Notes under the pieces: generated by a model
What the model saw: the letters and a program-made list of their open reading frames with translations, nothing else
What the model was told of the DNA's origin: nothing
Databases searched by the model: none
Assembly: GCF_900104085.1 (NCBI RefSeq)
Contig: NZ_FNLD01000001.1
Span: forward strand, 661,048-725,047
From: Pseudoxanthomonas sp. CF125
GTDB lineage: Bacteria > Pseudomonadota > Gammaproteobacteria > Xanthomonadales > Xanthomonadaceae
DNA: 64,000 nucleotides
Direction: 5' to 3'
Part shown: positions 8,558 to 17,738 of the stretch, piece by piece
Layout of the letters: each line of letters starts with the position of its first letter
Position numbering within the stretch: the first letter of the stretch is position 1
Program-made: the position numbers and the translations under genes

Positions 8558-10972
8558 TCAATGCATGGCGGGCGGCGACTGCGCGGTGGCCTCGATCAGT
8601 TGAACCGCTCCTATCGCATACAGCGGACCTTCGATGGATGCGGTGAAGCGTAGGCACAGGTCGTGAACGCCTTCTTGCGGCGGCAACGGCGCTTCCAGTG
8701 TGAACTGTTCGCCCAAGGTAGCGCCGGCCGGCAACGCTACTTTGGCCAGCGTCTGGCCGTCGCAACCGTCCAGCACTTCGAGCTCGCCATGAGCACGCTC
8801 GCCCTGCGGCGCACTCGAAGGATACTGATGCATCTTGGACTGATCGTGCGCCAGACCGTAGTTGCGCGCCAGTCGCGCGGCGTCGATGCGGATTCCCGCA
8901 ATGCCGTCCAGCCGCGCCTGCCGGTAGGTCCAGCAAGCGTAGAACAGGTCCACGTTGTAGACCGGCGTGTCCATGCCCGGCATGTCCGGCAGCAGCGGCA
9001 CGCGCAGGCCCAGCGGACCTCCATCGTGGCAGTTGCGCAGGCCCTGGGTATCGACGCTCAACAGCGTTTCGTGGTCGAAGCGCCGGCCACGCGCGGCGGC
9101 CAGCGGCCTGCCGTCCTCGGTGAACACCGCGGCTTTCACCGTAACCGGCAGCGTCGCCGCGAAGGGCGCGCTGTAGCGCGAGGACTTCTGCGTCGGCTCA
9201 CTGCCATCAATGGTGTAGCGGATCTGGCCGATGCCAGTCTGATTGCCTAATGCGATCTTGGCCGGGCCGCCGTTCAATACCGCGTTTGGGCCGCCATCGA
9301 TCCTGATGTCGGCAGCGAAAGCGCCATCGCTGTAGTCGGTACCCAGCGCACGGTAGCGCTGCAGCTGCGCCGGCAGGCGCACCAGGAAACCGTCCCAGCT
9401 GCGTGCGGCCATCGGCGACCAGGCCACTTCGGCCACCGCGGCCAAACGCGGGAACAATGCATGGTCGACGTGGCGGCGCGAAGGAATGTATTCGCTCCAC
9501 AACGCGCCCTGCGCGCCCAGTACGTGCCGGGCCTGATCGGAAGTCAGTCCTGGCGGCACCGGATCCAACTCGTAGACGCGCGACAGCGGCAGTACCGCCA
9601 GGCGGCCGTTGGGCTCGTCGCTGCGCTCGGTCTGCAGATTGTCCAGATACATCCAGCCGGCCGGGGCCAGCACCACGTCATGGCCGAGCTTGGCGGCGGC
9701 CACGGCACCTTCCACGCCACGCCAGGACATTACCGAGGCGCTTTCCGGAAGACCGCCTTCAAGGATCTCGTCCCAACCGATCAGGCGCCGGCCTTTGCCG
9801 GTCAGGTACTTCGCCAGTTGCGCGTTGAACCAGCCCTGCATCGCATGCGCGTCCTTCACTCCCAGCTTCCGCATCTGCGCGCGAATTGCCGGCGATTCTT
9901 CCCATTGGTCCTTGACCGCTTCGTCGCCGCCGATATGGATGTAAGGCGAGGGGAACAGTTCCAATACTTCGTCGAGCACGCCTTCGATGAACTTCATGCT
10001 GCGTTCGTCGGTGTCGAACAGATAGGGATTGACTCCCCAATCCACCGAAACCGACGGACGTTCGCCGGTCACGCCGACTTCTTCCGGATAAGCCGCTACC
10101 GCCGCCTGTGCGTGGCCGGGCATGTCGATTTCGGGCAGGATGGTGATGTGGCGCGCAGCGGCATAAGCAACCAGGTCGCGGATCTGTTCCTGCGTGTAGT
10201 AGCCGCCATAGCGCTGCGGCGTGCCGTGGCGGCCCGCCCCCGGCGGCGTGCGCCAGGCGCCGATCTCGGTGAGTTCGGGGTAGCGTTTGATCTCGATGCG
10301 CCAGCCCTGGTCGTCGGTCAGGTGCAGGTGCAGCACATTGAGCTTGTGCTGGGCCATCGCGTCGATCACGTGCTTGACCGTGTCCACGTCGTGGAAGTGG
10401 CGGGCTACGTCCAGCAGCTGGCCGCGCCAGCCGAAGCGCGGCCAGTCGCGGATCGTCGCTGCCGGGATTTCGATGGGGCCGCGACCGACTTCGGCGCTCG
10501 CCAATTGCCATGCACTGATTGCGCCATAGAACAAGCCAGCGGCGTCGCGTGCGCGGATGCGCAGGCTCTGCGCATCGACGTCCAGCGCGTATCCCTCGGC
10601 CTGGGCCACGGGCGACTGGGGATCCAGTTGCAGGCGAATGCTGGCGGGGGAGGGCGCGGATTCCTCGCGCACGGTCAGATTCAAAGCGCGGGTATCGCGC
10701 AGCAGTTGGACCAAATGATTTGCAGCATCGCGCGCGGGAGCATCGCCTTGCGCGACCGAGACGGCGGTTTCGGTAGTGATACGGAAGCTGCCGTCACCGC
10801 GTTGGGCTTGGGCAGGCGCTGGAATCAACTGCAGCACTTCAGTGTGTGCGACGGCGGCCGTCGGAGCCGTGCGCTCAGCGCAGCCGGCCAGCGAGATGCC
10901 AACGGCCAGCAGCAGAGCGAATTGGCGTAACAGCCTGCCGGCGCTCGCGGAACGGGAGGATATCGTGGACAT
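8558..10972 (-). CDS. GH20 beta-N-acetylhexosaminidase, lipoprotein
   Basis: Family GH20 enzyme removing terminal beta-linked GlcNAc, the first step on complex plant N-glycans. It has 804 residues from the ATG at 10972, preferred because GAGGA is 8 bases upstream; the ATG at 10987 is only a few bases from a weak site. The signal ends in a lipobox LAGC, so it is a lipoprotein. The GH20 N-terminal domain is followed by the barrel with HIGGDEAVKDQW (Asp350-Glu351, the substrate-assisted catalytic pair) and the C-terminal tryptophan region WRGVEG. A chitobiase-type C-terminal beta domain follows (GQIRYTIDGSEPT). It heads the GH20-GH2-GH3-GH125-GH92 run and is separated from the TBDR by a strong terminator. 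Confidence 0.94.
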   Translation of the reverse strand: MSTISSRSASAGRLLRQFALLLAVGISLAGCAERTAPTAAVAHTEVLQLIPAPAQAQRGDGSFRITTETAVSVAQGDAPARDAANHLVQLLRDTRALNLTVREESAPSPASIRLQLDPQSPVAQAEGYALDVDAQSLRIRARDAAGLFYGAISAWQLASAEVGRGPIEIPAATIRDWPRFGWRGQLLDVARHFHDVDTVKHVIDAMAQHKLNVLHLHLTDDQGWRIEIKRYPELTEIGAWRTPPGAGRHGTPQRYGGYYTQEQIRDLVAYAAARHITILPEIDMPGHAQAAVAAYPEEVGVTGERPSVSVDWGVNPYLFDTDERSMKFIEGVLDEVLELFPSPYIHIGGDEAVKDQWEESPAIRAQMRKLGVKDAHAMQGWFNAQLAKYLTGKGRRLIGWDEILEGGLPESASVMSWRGVEGAVAAAKLGHDVVLAPAGWMYLDNLQTERSDEPNGRLAVLPLSRVYELDPVPPGLTSDQARHVLGAQGALWSEYIPSRRHVDHALFPRLAAVAEVAWSPMAARSWDGFLVRLPAQLQRYRALGTDYSDGAFAADIRIDGGPNAVLNGGPAKIALGNQTGIGQIRYTIDGSEPTQKSSRYSAPFAATLPVTVKAAVFTEDGRPLAAARGRRFDHETLLSVDTQGLRNCHDGGPLGLRVPLLPDMPGMDTPVYNVDLFYACWTYRQARLDGIAGIRIDAARLARNYGLAHDQSKMHQYPSSAPQGERAHGELEVLDGCDGQTLAKVALPAGATLGEQFTLEAPLPPQEGVHDLCLRFTASIEGPLYAIGAVQLIEATAQSPPAMH

Positions 10973-11150
10973 TCGGTCGTTCCTCATCGCTCTTGTTATG
11001 GATGACGCCTGGCTGCCGTACGCGCAGGCATCAGTCTCGCGCCCCAGGCGTTCGCATTGCGGGAAGGAGATCTGCGCTGCAGCGGCTATTGGACGTCATG
11101 AGGAACGGCACTCCTTGTGGAAAATCGACGGGGGCCTTGGCAGCTCTGTC

Positions 11151-11189
11151 AAAAAAAGGCGGGCCATCGTGGAGGGACGATGGCCCGCC
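11151..11189 (-). terminator. Rho-independent terminator after the TBDR gene
   Basis: On the minus strand a 13-bp perfect stem (GGCGGGCCATCGT / ACGATGGCCCGCC) with a 6-base loop is followed by seven T residues. It lies 14 bases after the TBDR stop. It separates TBDR transcription from the GH20 operon, which must have its own promoter in 10973-11150 or depend on read-through. Confidence 0.93.
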
Positions 11190-11203
11190 CGTACCACACC
11201 ATC

Positions 11204-13783
11204 TTAGAACTTGAAGGTGAGGGCCAACTGATAGTTGCGTCCACTCTTGTACACGCCCAGCGGGGTGCGCTTCTGGGTGTCGTACCAGTAGTAGGTTTCG
11301 TCGAGCAGGTTGGTGGCGCTGAAGGTAACACCGAGCAGGTCGTTGATCTGATAGCCGGCAATCAGGTCGAGCTGCTTGTACGCATCGGCGAACACAGTGG
11401 CGTTCTGGCGTCCGATCTGATTGAAATACTCCGAGCGATAGCTGTAGTTCACGCGCACGTTGAACGGCCCTTTTTCGAAGTACGGGGTCAACGTGTAGGC
11501 GTTCTTGGAGACATACGGCAGGAACAGGTCGCTACTGGTACTGGTATCGGTATAGGTGTAATTGGCGTTGATGCCGAAACCGTTATCGAACGCCTGCTGG
11601 TAGATCAGCGCAACGCCGGTGGCCGTGGCGTCGGCCACGTTGATAGGACGGCTGATGGAATAGACGCCGGACACGCCGGAGATCGGATTGGTCAGTTGCT
11701 GCTCGGTGGTGTTGGTCACGACGTAGTTGCTGATGTCACGGCGGAACACTTCGGCCGCCAGCATGCTGCTCGGGGCGAAGTACCACTCGAACGCCAGGTC
11801 GTAGTTGGTGGCCTCGTAAGGCTTCAAGTCGACATTGCCGCCGCCGCCCGTGAACTGCGCGTCGTTGAGGTCCAGCGTTCCTGCCAATTGGCCGTAGCGC
11901 GGGCGGGCCATCACCTTGGCGGCGGAGAAGCGCGCCACCATGTCGTCGTTGAGCTCGTAGGCTAGGTTGAAGCTGGGCAACGGCTTGTAGTAGCTGCGGT
12001 TGGCCAGGGCCCGATCATAGCTGCCCGTGCTGTTGTTGACCCAGTACAGCGACTTGTCCGACGTATCGACATAGCGCACGCCCAGGTTGCCGCGCCACTT
12101 GCCCGACTCGAAATTCGCCTGCGCGTAGAAGGCGCTGGTGATTTCCTTGACTGCGAACGAGGGACCGTAGTTGTAGTTGTACGGGCCACGCGGCGTCAGC
12201 GTATTGAAGTAAGCGATGGCCGCGCCCAAGTCGGCCGTCGGCCAACTCGTCAAATCTCCGCTCGCCCCGAGTCCGTCGTAGAGGCCGCTCGGCGCCATGC
12301 CGCCGAGAATCTCGGTCAGGTTCAATGCCGAGACCACGTCCACCGCATTTCCGCGCGAAGACACGCTGTTGTCGTGGTTGGTGTACTTGTAGCCCATCTG
12401 GACCTTGTTGATCGGGCCCCATTCCACGTTGCGCTCGGCGTCGAACTGGAAGTAGCGCTCCTTGTCGCGGCTGGTCTCGTAGTACTGGCCGCCGTATTGC
12501 TGGCCGGGCGCCAGGCCCCAGTTGGACGCATCGTTGTTGTCGTAATTGACGATGGTGTGGTTGGCGTCATATTCGAAGTCGAAGCCGCCGCTGAGCAGCA
12601 ACGTCTTCATCAGGTACTCCGGATCTTTGCCGCCTTTGGCGCTGGTGGTGCCGCCCTGGGTAGTGAATACCCAGTTGTCGCCATAGTAATCGTGGCGCAG
12701 GTTCAGGCTATTGGTCTCCACCTGGCTCTTGCGCAGATTGAAATCGTGCTGCGCATAGGCATCGCCGTCTACGTCGGCGGCGACCACATAGCCATCCTCG
12801 ATGGTGGCGCTGGTGATCTGACTCAGGCTGCAGGCCGGACAGACGTAGCGCGCCTGGCTGAAGTTGTCGTACTTGCCCTTGACGTAGAGGCCGGTCAGGT
12901 TGAACTCGTTGCGCTCGTTGGGCTTCCATTGCAGCGCCGCCTGCAGACCGTCGCGCTTGCGGTCCTGCTGGAAATAGGAGCTGCTGATGCCGACCGGCAA
13001 CTTGGCCAATGCGGGGTCGCCTTCGCCAGTGATGGTGGCGGTGGCGGGCAGCCCAGTGGTGTAACCCCAGTACTCGATGCCGGCGCGGGAAATGCTCTGC
13101 TCATCATGCGTGCCCGAAACCAGGAAGCCGAAGTCCTCGGCGTCGTTCTTCCAGCTCCACAGCACCGAACCACGCGGATTACCCTCTTCCGAACGGTCGT
13201 TGTAGTTGTAGCCGACCGAACCGCGGATGGTGTTGCTGGGCAGGTCCAGCGGCTTGCGGGTGTGTACGATCACGGTGCCGCCGATCGAACCTTCGTCGAT
13301 GCGGGCTTCCGGAGTCTTGTAGACCTCCATCAGGCCGATGATTTCCGGCGAGAGCAGGGTGTAGTTGAAGGTGCGCCCGCTGGTGTCGGTGGGGTTGCCG
13401 CCCCAATCGCCGGAAGCGATGGTCTGGCCGTTGACCAGTACCCGGTTCAGTGCCGGATCGGTGCCGTTGATGCTGACCTTCTCGCCTTCGCCGAACTGGC
13501 GATCGACGGTGATGCCGGGCAGGTGCGATAGCGATTCGGCGGCGTTGGTGTCGGGGAACTTGCCGATGTCTTCGGCGCTGATCGCATCGACGATCGAGTT
13601 GGCCGAGCGTTTGACCGCCTGGCTCTTTTCCAAAGACATGCGGTAGCCGGTGACGGTAACGGTGTCCAGCTGCGTGGCCTGTTCGTTGGAGCTAGGCGCT
13701 TGGCTGGCGGCATCCTGCGCTTGGGCGCTGAACGCTATACAGGCGACGATGGCCGCCGATAGTGCTGACTTGCGATATTTCAT
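11204..13783 (-). CDS. TonB-dependent outer membrane receptor (N-glycan set)
   Basis: Outer-membrane, TonB-energised importer, probably for N-glycan oligosaccharides given its neighbours. It has 859 residues from the ATG at 13783, which follows GGGAG by a normal spacing and starts a clear signal (MKYRKSALSAAIVACIAFSAQA). A TonB box-like segment DTVTVTGYR lies at 40-48. The plug (DAISAEDIGKFPDTNAAESL, then LPGITVDR) and a beta-barrel ending in ALTFKF follow. It is of the type paired with carbohydrate enzymes in Xanthomonas. It is 137 bp after the kinase gene and ends in its own terminator. The substrate is inferred from context only. Confidence 0.92.
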   Translation of the reverse strand: MKYRKSALSAAIVACIAFSAQAQDAASQAPSSNEQATQLDTVTVTGYRMSLEKSQAVKRSANSIVDAISAEDIGKFPDTNAAESLSHLPGITVDRQFGEGEKVSINGTDPALNRVLVNGQTIASGDWGGNPTDTSGRTFNYTLLSPEIIGLMEVYKTPEARIDEGSIGGTVIVHTRKPLDLPSNTIRGSVGYNYNDRSEEGNPRGSVLWSWKNDAEDFGFLVSGTHDEQSISRAGIEYWGYTTGLPATATITGEGDPALAKLPVGISSSYFQQDRKRDGLQAALQWKPNERNEFNLTGLYVKGKYDNFSQARYVCPACSLSQITSATIEDGYVVAADVDGDAYAQHDFNLRKSQVETNSLNLRHDYYGDNWVFTTQGGTTSAKGGKDPEYLMKTLLLSGGFDFEYDANHTIVNYDNNDASNWGLAPGQQYGGQYYETSRDKERYFQFDAERNVEWGPINKVQMGYKYTNHDNSVSSRGNAVDVVSALNLTEILGGMAPSGLYDGLGASGDLTSWPTADLGAAIAYFNTLTPRGPYNYNYGPSFAVKEITSAFYAQANFESGKWRGNLGVRYVDTSDKSLYWVNNSTGSYDRALANRSYYKPLPSFNLAYELNDDMVARFSAAKVMARPRYGQLAGTLDLNDAQFTGGGGNVDLKPYEATNYDLAFEWYFAPSSMLAAEVFRRDISNYVVTNTTEQQLTNPISGVSGVYSISRPINVADATATGVALIYQQAFDNGFGINANYTYTDTSTSSDLFLPYVSKNAYTLTPYFEKGPFNVRVNYSYRSEYFNQIGRQNATVFADAYKQLDLIAGYQINDLLGVTFSATNLLDETYYWYDTQKRTPLGVYKSGRNYQLALTFKF

Positions 13784-13920
13784 GCCACTCTCCCGATCGA
13801 TCTGTTGGTTGCTGTGGTGGTTGAGTTGTTGCCGAGCTTTGTTGCTCCCTAGAATTTCACCCTGGGCGCCGCCTGCGCCCCTCTCCGTGTCTGTGTTGTT
13901 GCGGTTGCAAAAACCTGTTC

Positions 13921-14934
13921 TCAGTCCAGATACCAATGCGCTGCGCCGACCACGCCAAGCTGTCCGTGTTCGACCAGGCGTACGGGAATGCGCTCCAGCG
14001 CCGCGCACATCGGTCCCTTGTTGAGGTAGCGCGAAACGAAGTCGCTACGCAGAAGGAAGTCGCGGATTTGCGGTAGAACGCCGCCGGCCAGGCGGATGCC
14101 GCCCTGCGCGCCGTAGGTCAGCGCCATATCGCCGACCACGCTGCCGAGGAAGCCGCAGAAAATTTCAAGGGTTTCGCGCGCAAGCGCGTCGTCGCCGGCC
14201 TGTGCCGCCGCGGTGATCTGGTTTGGAGTGGACAACGCGGGTTGCGCGCCACGCAGCACCGCGAGCGCGCGGTACAGGTTGAGGATGCCGGGGCCCGAAA
14301 GCACGTGTTCGATGGTCACGTGCCGGTGTTGCTTCAACAGTTGCGCCAGCAGCGCCAGCTCGAGTTCGGTGCTGGCCGCCAGCGCGGCATGGCCAGCTTC
14401 GGTGGCCAACACGAAGGGACGTTCGCCGTGGGGAATCCATAGCGCCGCACCCAGGCCGGTACCGGGGCCCAGCACCAGCACCGGGCCGCGCACCAAGGCT
14501 TCGTAAGGCCCGGTGATATGGGTGGTCTCCACAGTGGGGAGGGTGGCTGCGGCGTAGGCCACAGCTTCGAAGTCGTTGACCAGGCGCAGGTCGGCGAAGC
14601 CGAGGCGTTCGCGTGTCTCACGGATCGACAGCGGCCAGGGCAGGTTGGTGGTGATGACCGTGCCATCGTCCAGCGCGTAGCCGGCGCTGGCCACCACTCC
14701 GCGGTTCACTCCGCCGCCGCCGTGCGCGGCCAGGAACTCGGAGATGAAGTCGACGAGCGAGGAGTGGTCGGTGCAATCGTACTTTTGGAACGCCAGCACT
14801 TCGACCGGCCGCCCGGCGGCAGCGCCCGCACGTACCAGGGCCAGGCGCGCGTGGGTGCCGCCGACATCCGCGGCAAGGAACGGCACGCCGTTCACCGGTG
14901 AACCCGTTATGGCTGGATCGATCATATCGATCAT
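13921..14934 (-). CDS. Glucokinase-family (ROK-unrelated, GlcK type) sugar kinase
   Basis: Cytoplasmic hexokinase of the bacterial glucokinase family, 337 residues from the ATG at 14934 (AAGAGG about 10 bases upstream; a longer frame would need a TTG). The phosphate-binding motif LAADVGGTHARLALV is near residue 20. NDFEAVAYA, GPGTGLGAALW and TEAGHAALA follow in the family order. It probably phosphorylates a hexose released from the glycan, such as glucose, mannose or GlcNAc; the sequence does not settle which. It is first in the minus-strand run, divergent from the LacI regulator across a 480-bp region. Confidence 0.9.
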   Translation of the reverse strand: MIDMIDPAITGSPVNGVPFLAADVGGTHARLALVRAGAAAGRPVEVLAFQKYDCTDHSSLVDFISEFLAAHGGGGVNRGVVASAGYALDDGTVITTNLPWPLSIRETRERLGFADLRLVNDFEAVAYAAATLPTVETTHITGPYEALVRGPVLVLGPGTGLGAALWIPHGERPFVLATEAGHAALAASTELELALLAQLLKQHRHVTIEHVLSGPGILNLYRALAVLRGAQPALSTPNQITAAAQAGDDALARETLEIFCGFLGSVVGDMALTYGAQGGIRLAGGVLPQIRDFLLRSDFVSRYLNKGPMCAALERIPVRLVEHGQLGVVGAAHWYLD

Positions 14935-15082
14935 TGCGAACACACCTCTTCCCAAGTTCTGTTCGCCGCAACACCCCGCAGGGCACTCGACATGGCCGAG
15001 TCTGGATCGATCTAAATAACGATGTCAATGACCTGTCATCGAATTGGGGTAAGAAGGGTCTGATAGGCTACAGAAACGCCTG

Positions 15083-15096
15083 TTCATATATGAAAA
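15083..15096. promoter_or_regulatory. AT-rich element related to the fucose-promoter 13-mer
   Basis: TTCATATATGAA is a perfect 12-bp palindrome. With the next base pair it matches 12 of 13 bases of TTTATATATGAAA found at 16544 and 24641. Confidence 0.45.
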
Positions 15097-15134
15097 GCAC
15101 TGGATTGATCCCAAATTTGTTGGTATTTTCGGCT

Positions 15135-15148
15135 TTAGAACGTTCTAA
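15135..15148. promoter_or_regulatory. Candidate LacI-family operator
   Basis: Perfect 14-bp palindrome TTAGAACGTTCTAA with central CG, in the promoter region of the neighbouring LacI-type regulator. A 13/16 match in a wider frame occurs at 25816-25831 before the second TBDR. Confidence 0.5.
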
Positions 15149-15415
15149 TTTATTGAACCAGCGCGGCGATGACAGCCACCAAAGCGCCGGTTGGCGCCCG
15201 CCGAAGGCGGTTGTTTGGGGTCCAGAACAGGGCAGCGGAGACGGTATGAAATCAGCAACCAATGACAACGTAAGTCATGGCCGAATTTGGGCGTCGTGTC
15301 CTTGTTTGGCAGCCATAAAAGCAGCCGGTCCGCGGACGGCTTTCGTCAGGGCTGCCCTGGCCGGCGTTGGCGCCGCCCTGCGGGCATGAGCCAAATCGTG
15401 AGGCAGATCGACGCC

Positions 15416-16462
15416 ATGCGCAGATCGACCATCAAGGACGTTGCCGAACGCGCCAGGGTTTCGTTGAAGACCGTATCGCGGGTGATCAACAACGAGCCAT
15501 CGGTGACCCCGGCCACGCAAGCCCGCGTAACGCAGGCGATCGCCGAGCTCGACTACAAGCCCGATCCGTCCGCGCGCAATCTGCGCAATGGTCTGTCGTA
15601 CGTGATCGGCCTGGTCTACGACAACCCCAACCCGTACCACATCATCGCGATGCAGAAGGGCGTGCTCGCCGCCTGCCGCGAAACCGGCTTCGGCCTGCAG
15701 ATCCAACCAGTCGATTCGACTTCGCCGCTATTGGCCGACGAACTGGTCGAATTCGTGCAACGCTCCCGCCTGGCCGGACTGGTGCTGACCGCGCCGATGT
15801 CCGAGCGTACCGACCTGGTCGCCGCGCTGGCCGAGCGCGGTATCGCACTGGTGCGCATCATCGCCGCGACCGAAGACCCGGACGACGGTCTGCCGTGCAT
15901 CTACGTCGATGACCGCAGCGCCGCCTACGAGATCACCGAGCATCTGATCCAGCTCGGCCACCGGCGCATCGGCTTCCTGTGGGGCGGTGCGCAACACCGC
16001 TCCAGCGGCGAGCGCTATGCCGGTTACGAAAAAGCGCTGAAGGATTACGGCATTACCGTAGACGAGCAGTTGGCAGTGCCCGGCGACTACACCTTCGACG
16101 ATGGCTTCCGCGGAGCGAGGGGCTTGCTCGCGCTGCATGAACCACCTACCGCCATTTTCGGCAGCAACGACGAGATCGCCGCCGGCGTGTTGGCCGCGGC
16201 CAAATCCGCCGGCATCAATGTGCCTTACGAACTTTCCATCGCCGGCTTCGAGGACAGCCCGTTTTCGCGCCAATCGTGGCCGTCGCTGACCACCGCCAAA
16301 CAGGCCACGGACAGTATCGCCAAGCAAGCCACGCGCCTGCTGATCGCCGGCCTACGCCAGTACGCCTACGCCGACCAGCCTGTGCCACCGCGCAACCAGG
16401 GGTTCCTGCCGCAACTGGTGGTGCGCGGATCGACCGCGCCGCCGCACCCACGCAATCGGTAA
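15416..16462 (+). CDS. LacI-family transcriptional regulator (N-glycan set)
   Basis: DNA-binding regulator with 348 residues from the ATG at 15416. The helix-turn-helix begins at once (TIKDVAERARVSLKTVSRVIN) and is followed by the hinge with YKPDPSARNLRNG and a periplasmic-binding-protein-like effector domain (YVIGLVYDNPNPYHI; IYVDDRSAAYEITEHLI; AIFGSNDEIAAGVL; GFEDSPFSRQSWPSLTT). An in-frame ATG at 15386 would add 10 residues before the helix-turn-helix and has no better ribosome site. It is divergent from the kinase-TBDR genes, the usual place for a local repressor. The effector is probably a sugar or sugar phosphate from the glycan. Confidence 0.9.
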   Translation: MRRSTIKDVAERARVSLKTVSRVINNEPSVTPATQARVTQAIAELDYKPDPSARNLRNGLSYVIGLVYDNPNPYHIIAMQKGVLAACRETGFGLQIQPVDSTSPLLADELVEFVQRSRLAGLVLTAPMSERTDLVAALAERGIALVRIIAATEDPDDGLPCIYVDDRSAAYEITEHLIQLGHRRIGFLWGGAQHRSSGERYAGYEKALKDYGITVDEQLAVPGDYTFDDGFRGARGLLALHEPPTAIFGSNDEIAAGVLAAAKSAGINVPYELSIAGFEDSPFSRQSWPSLTTAKQATDSIAKQATRLLIAGLRQYAYADQPVPPRNQGFLPQLVVRGSTAPPHPRNR

Positions 16463-16543
16463 TGCTATGAATATCAATCGGTTGAGAGAAAATCTTATCG
16501 CCTGATGCACCGTCACTTGTATTATTTAAATATGAGATTTAAA

Positions 16544-16558
16544 TTTATATATGAAATA
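16544..16558. promoter_or_regulatory. AT-rich operator candidate, fucose catabolic operon
   Basis: TTTATATATGAAATA, 157 bases before the first gene of the fucose operon. The first 13 bases are identical to 24641-24653 in the fucP/IclR intergenic region. A weaker copy (TTTAAATATGAGA) lies about 19 bases upstream. Confidence 0.55.
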
Positions 16559-16715
16559 TCCGTGCCGGTTGGATAGATGAAACCATCTCACCGCCCGAAA
16601 CCGACATGGTCATAAACTCCCTGGGAGGGGATGCCATGCATAGATCCATGGTCCATAACCAGAAGCCCCAGCCGCCCTTGGCGCCGCCGCGATTGGCCAA
16701 GGAGTGAAGCGAACG

Positions 16716-17738
16716 ATGTCTGCAGCCATCGAAATCGCCGAACGCCGTCTGGGCGCCACCGACATCCGTTTGCCTGTGCTGGGCTTCGGTGCTGCGCCTA
16801 TCGGAAATCTGTACACCGAGGTGACCGACGACGAGGCGATGCGTGCGATAGGCGTCGCGCTTGAAAAGGGCATCCGCTATTTCGACACCGCACCGTACTA
16901 CGGCTATGGCTTGAGCGAGTCCCGCTTGGGGCAGGGGCTTAAAGGCGTGTCCCGCGACAGCGTCCGCATCTCCACCAAAGTCGGACGACGGATCTATGAA
17001 GACACCACCCGCAAGCCCGGCCAGGAAGGCTTCGCCGTAGCCGGCTACAAGGCGGAGTTCGACTACAGCCGCGATGGGGTGATGCGCTCGTTCGAATCCA
17101 GTCTGAAACGGCTGGGTACCGACCATGTCGATATCCTGCTGCTGCACGATATCGGCCGGCTTACCCATGGCGACCGTCATCCGGTCCTGCTGCGGCAGGC
17201 GTTGGACGAGGCGCTGCCGGCGATGGCGGAACTGAAATCCTCCGGCGCGTGCGGCGCCATCGGCATAGGCGTCAACGAGGAAGACATCGCAGTCGAACTG
17301 CTGCCGTTGTTCCCGCTGGACTGCGTGATGCTGGCCGGGCGCTATACCTTGCTTGAACAGCACGCATCGCGACGGATCATGCACGAGGCGCAAGCGCGGA
17401 ACGTCGGCATTCTGGTGGCGGGACCGTACAGCTCAGGTTTGATGGGCGATGCGCGGGCGCCGGGCAGCACCTACAACTACGCGCCGGTGGAGCCGGAAGT
17501 CCTGCAACGCGCTCAGCGGATCTACGCCATATGCGCGGAACATGGCGTGGATGCGGGCGCCGCCGCTTTGCAGTTTCCTCTGGCCCATCCGGCAGTGACC
17601 AGCGTGGTGGCCGGAATGCGCAACACGGAAGAAGCGACAAGCGCGTCGCTGCGATACCGCGCAGACCTGCCGGCAGAGTTCTGGCAACGCCTACGCGCCG
17701 AAGGATTGACACAGGACTGGGCGAGAACGCCGGAATGA
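16716..17738 (+). CDS. Aldo/keto reductase, L-fucose (D-threo-aldose) dehydrogenase
   Basis: NAD(P)-dependent dehydrogenase oxidising L-fucose to L-fuconolactone, first step of the non-phosphorylating pathway. It has 340 residues from the ATG at 16716, with AAGGAG 12 bases upstream. The AKR tetrad is visible: Asp and Tyr in RYFDTAPYYGYGLSE, Lys in ISTKVGR, His in DILLLHDIG. It resembles the D-threo-aldose 1-dehydrogenase/pyridoxal dehydrogenase branch. It opens a six-gene plus-strand operon and its TGA overlaps the ATG of the lactonase (ATGA). The adjacent lactonase, FucD and hydrolase make the fucose assignment strong. Confidence 0.9.
   Translation: MSAAIEIAERRLGATDIRLPVLGFGAAPIGNLYTEVTDDEAMRAIGVALEKGIRYFDTAPYYGYGLSESRLGQGLKGVSRDSVRISTKVGRRIYEDTTRKPGQEGFAVAGYKAEFDYSRDGVMRSFESSLKRLGTDHVDILLLHDIGRLTHGDRHPVLLRQALDEALPAMAELKSSGACGAIGIGVNEEDIAVELLPLFPLDCVMLAGRYTLLEQHASRRIMHEAQARNVGILVAGPYSSGLMGDARAPGSTYNYAPVEPEVLQRAQRIYAICAEHGVDAGAAALQFPLAHPAVTSVVAGMRNTEEATSASLRYRADLPAEFWQRLRAEGLTQDWARTPE

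Larger units (their letters stand above)
14935..15415. promoter_or_regulatory. Divergent control region, kinase/TBDR side and LacI regulator
   Basis: No gene seen in these 481 bases. The middle (15060-15160) is AT-rich compared with its surroundings and holds two palindromes, at 15083-15094 and 15135-15148. The second has the central CG expected of a LacI-family operator. Promoters for both directions presumably lie here. Confidence 0.6.

Noticed and set aside
9461-10930. Long plus-strand open frame opposite the GH20 gene
   Set aside because: A shadow of GH20; composition and lack of any motif argue against coding.
15029-15038. TGACCTGTCA, an imperfect palindrome in the LacI promoter region
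   Set aside because: Short arms and no second copy; the 15135 palindrome is the better operator candidate.
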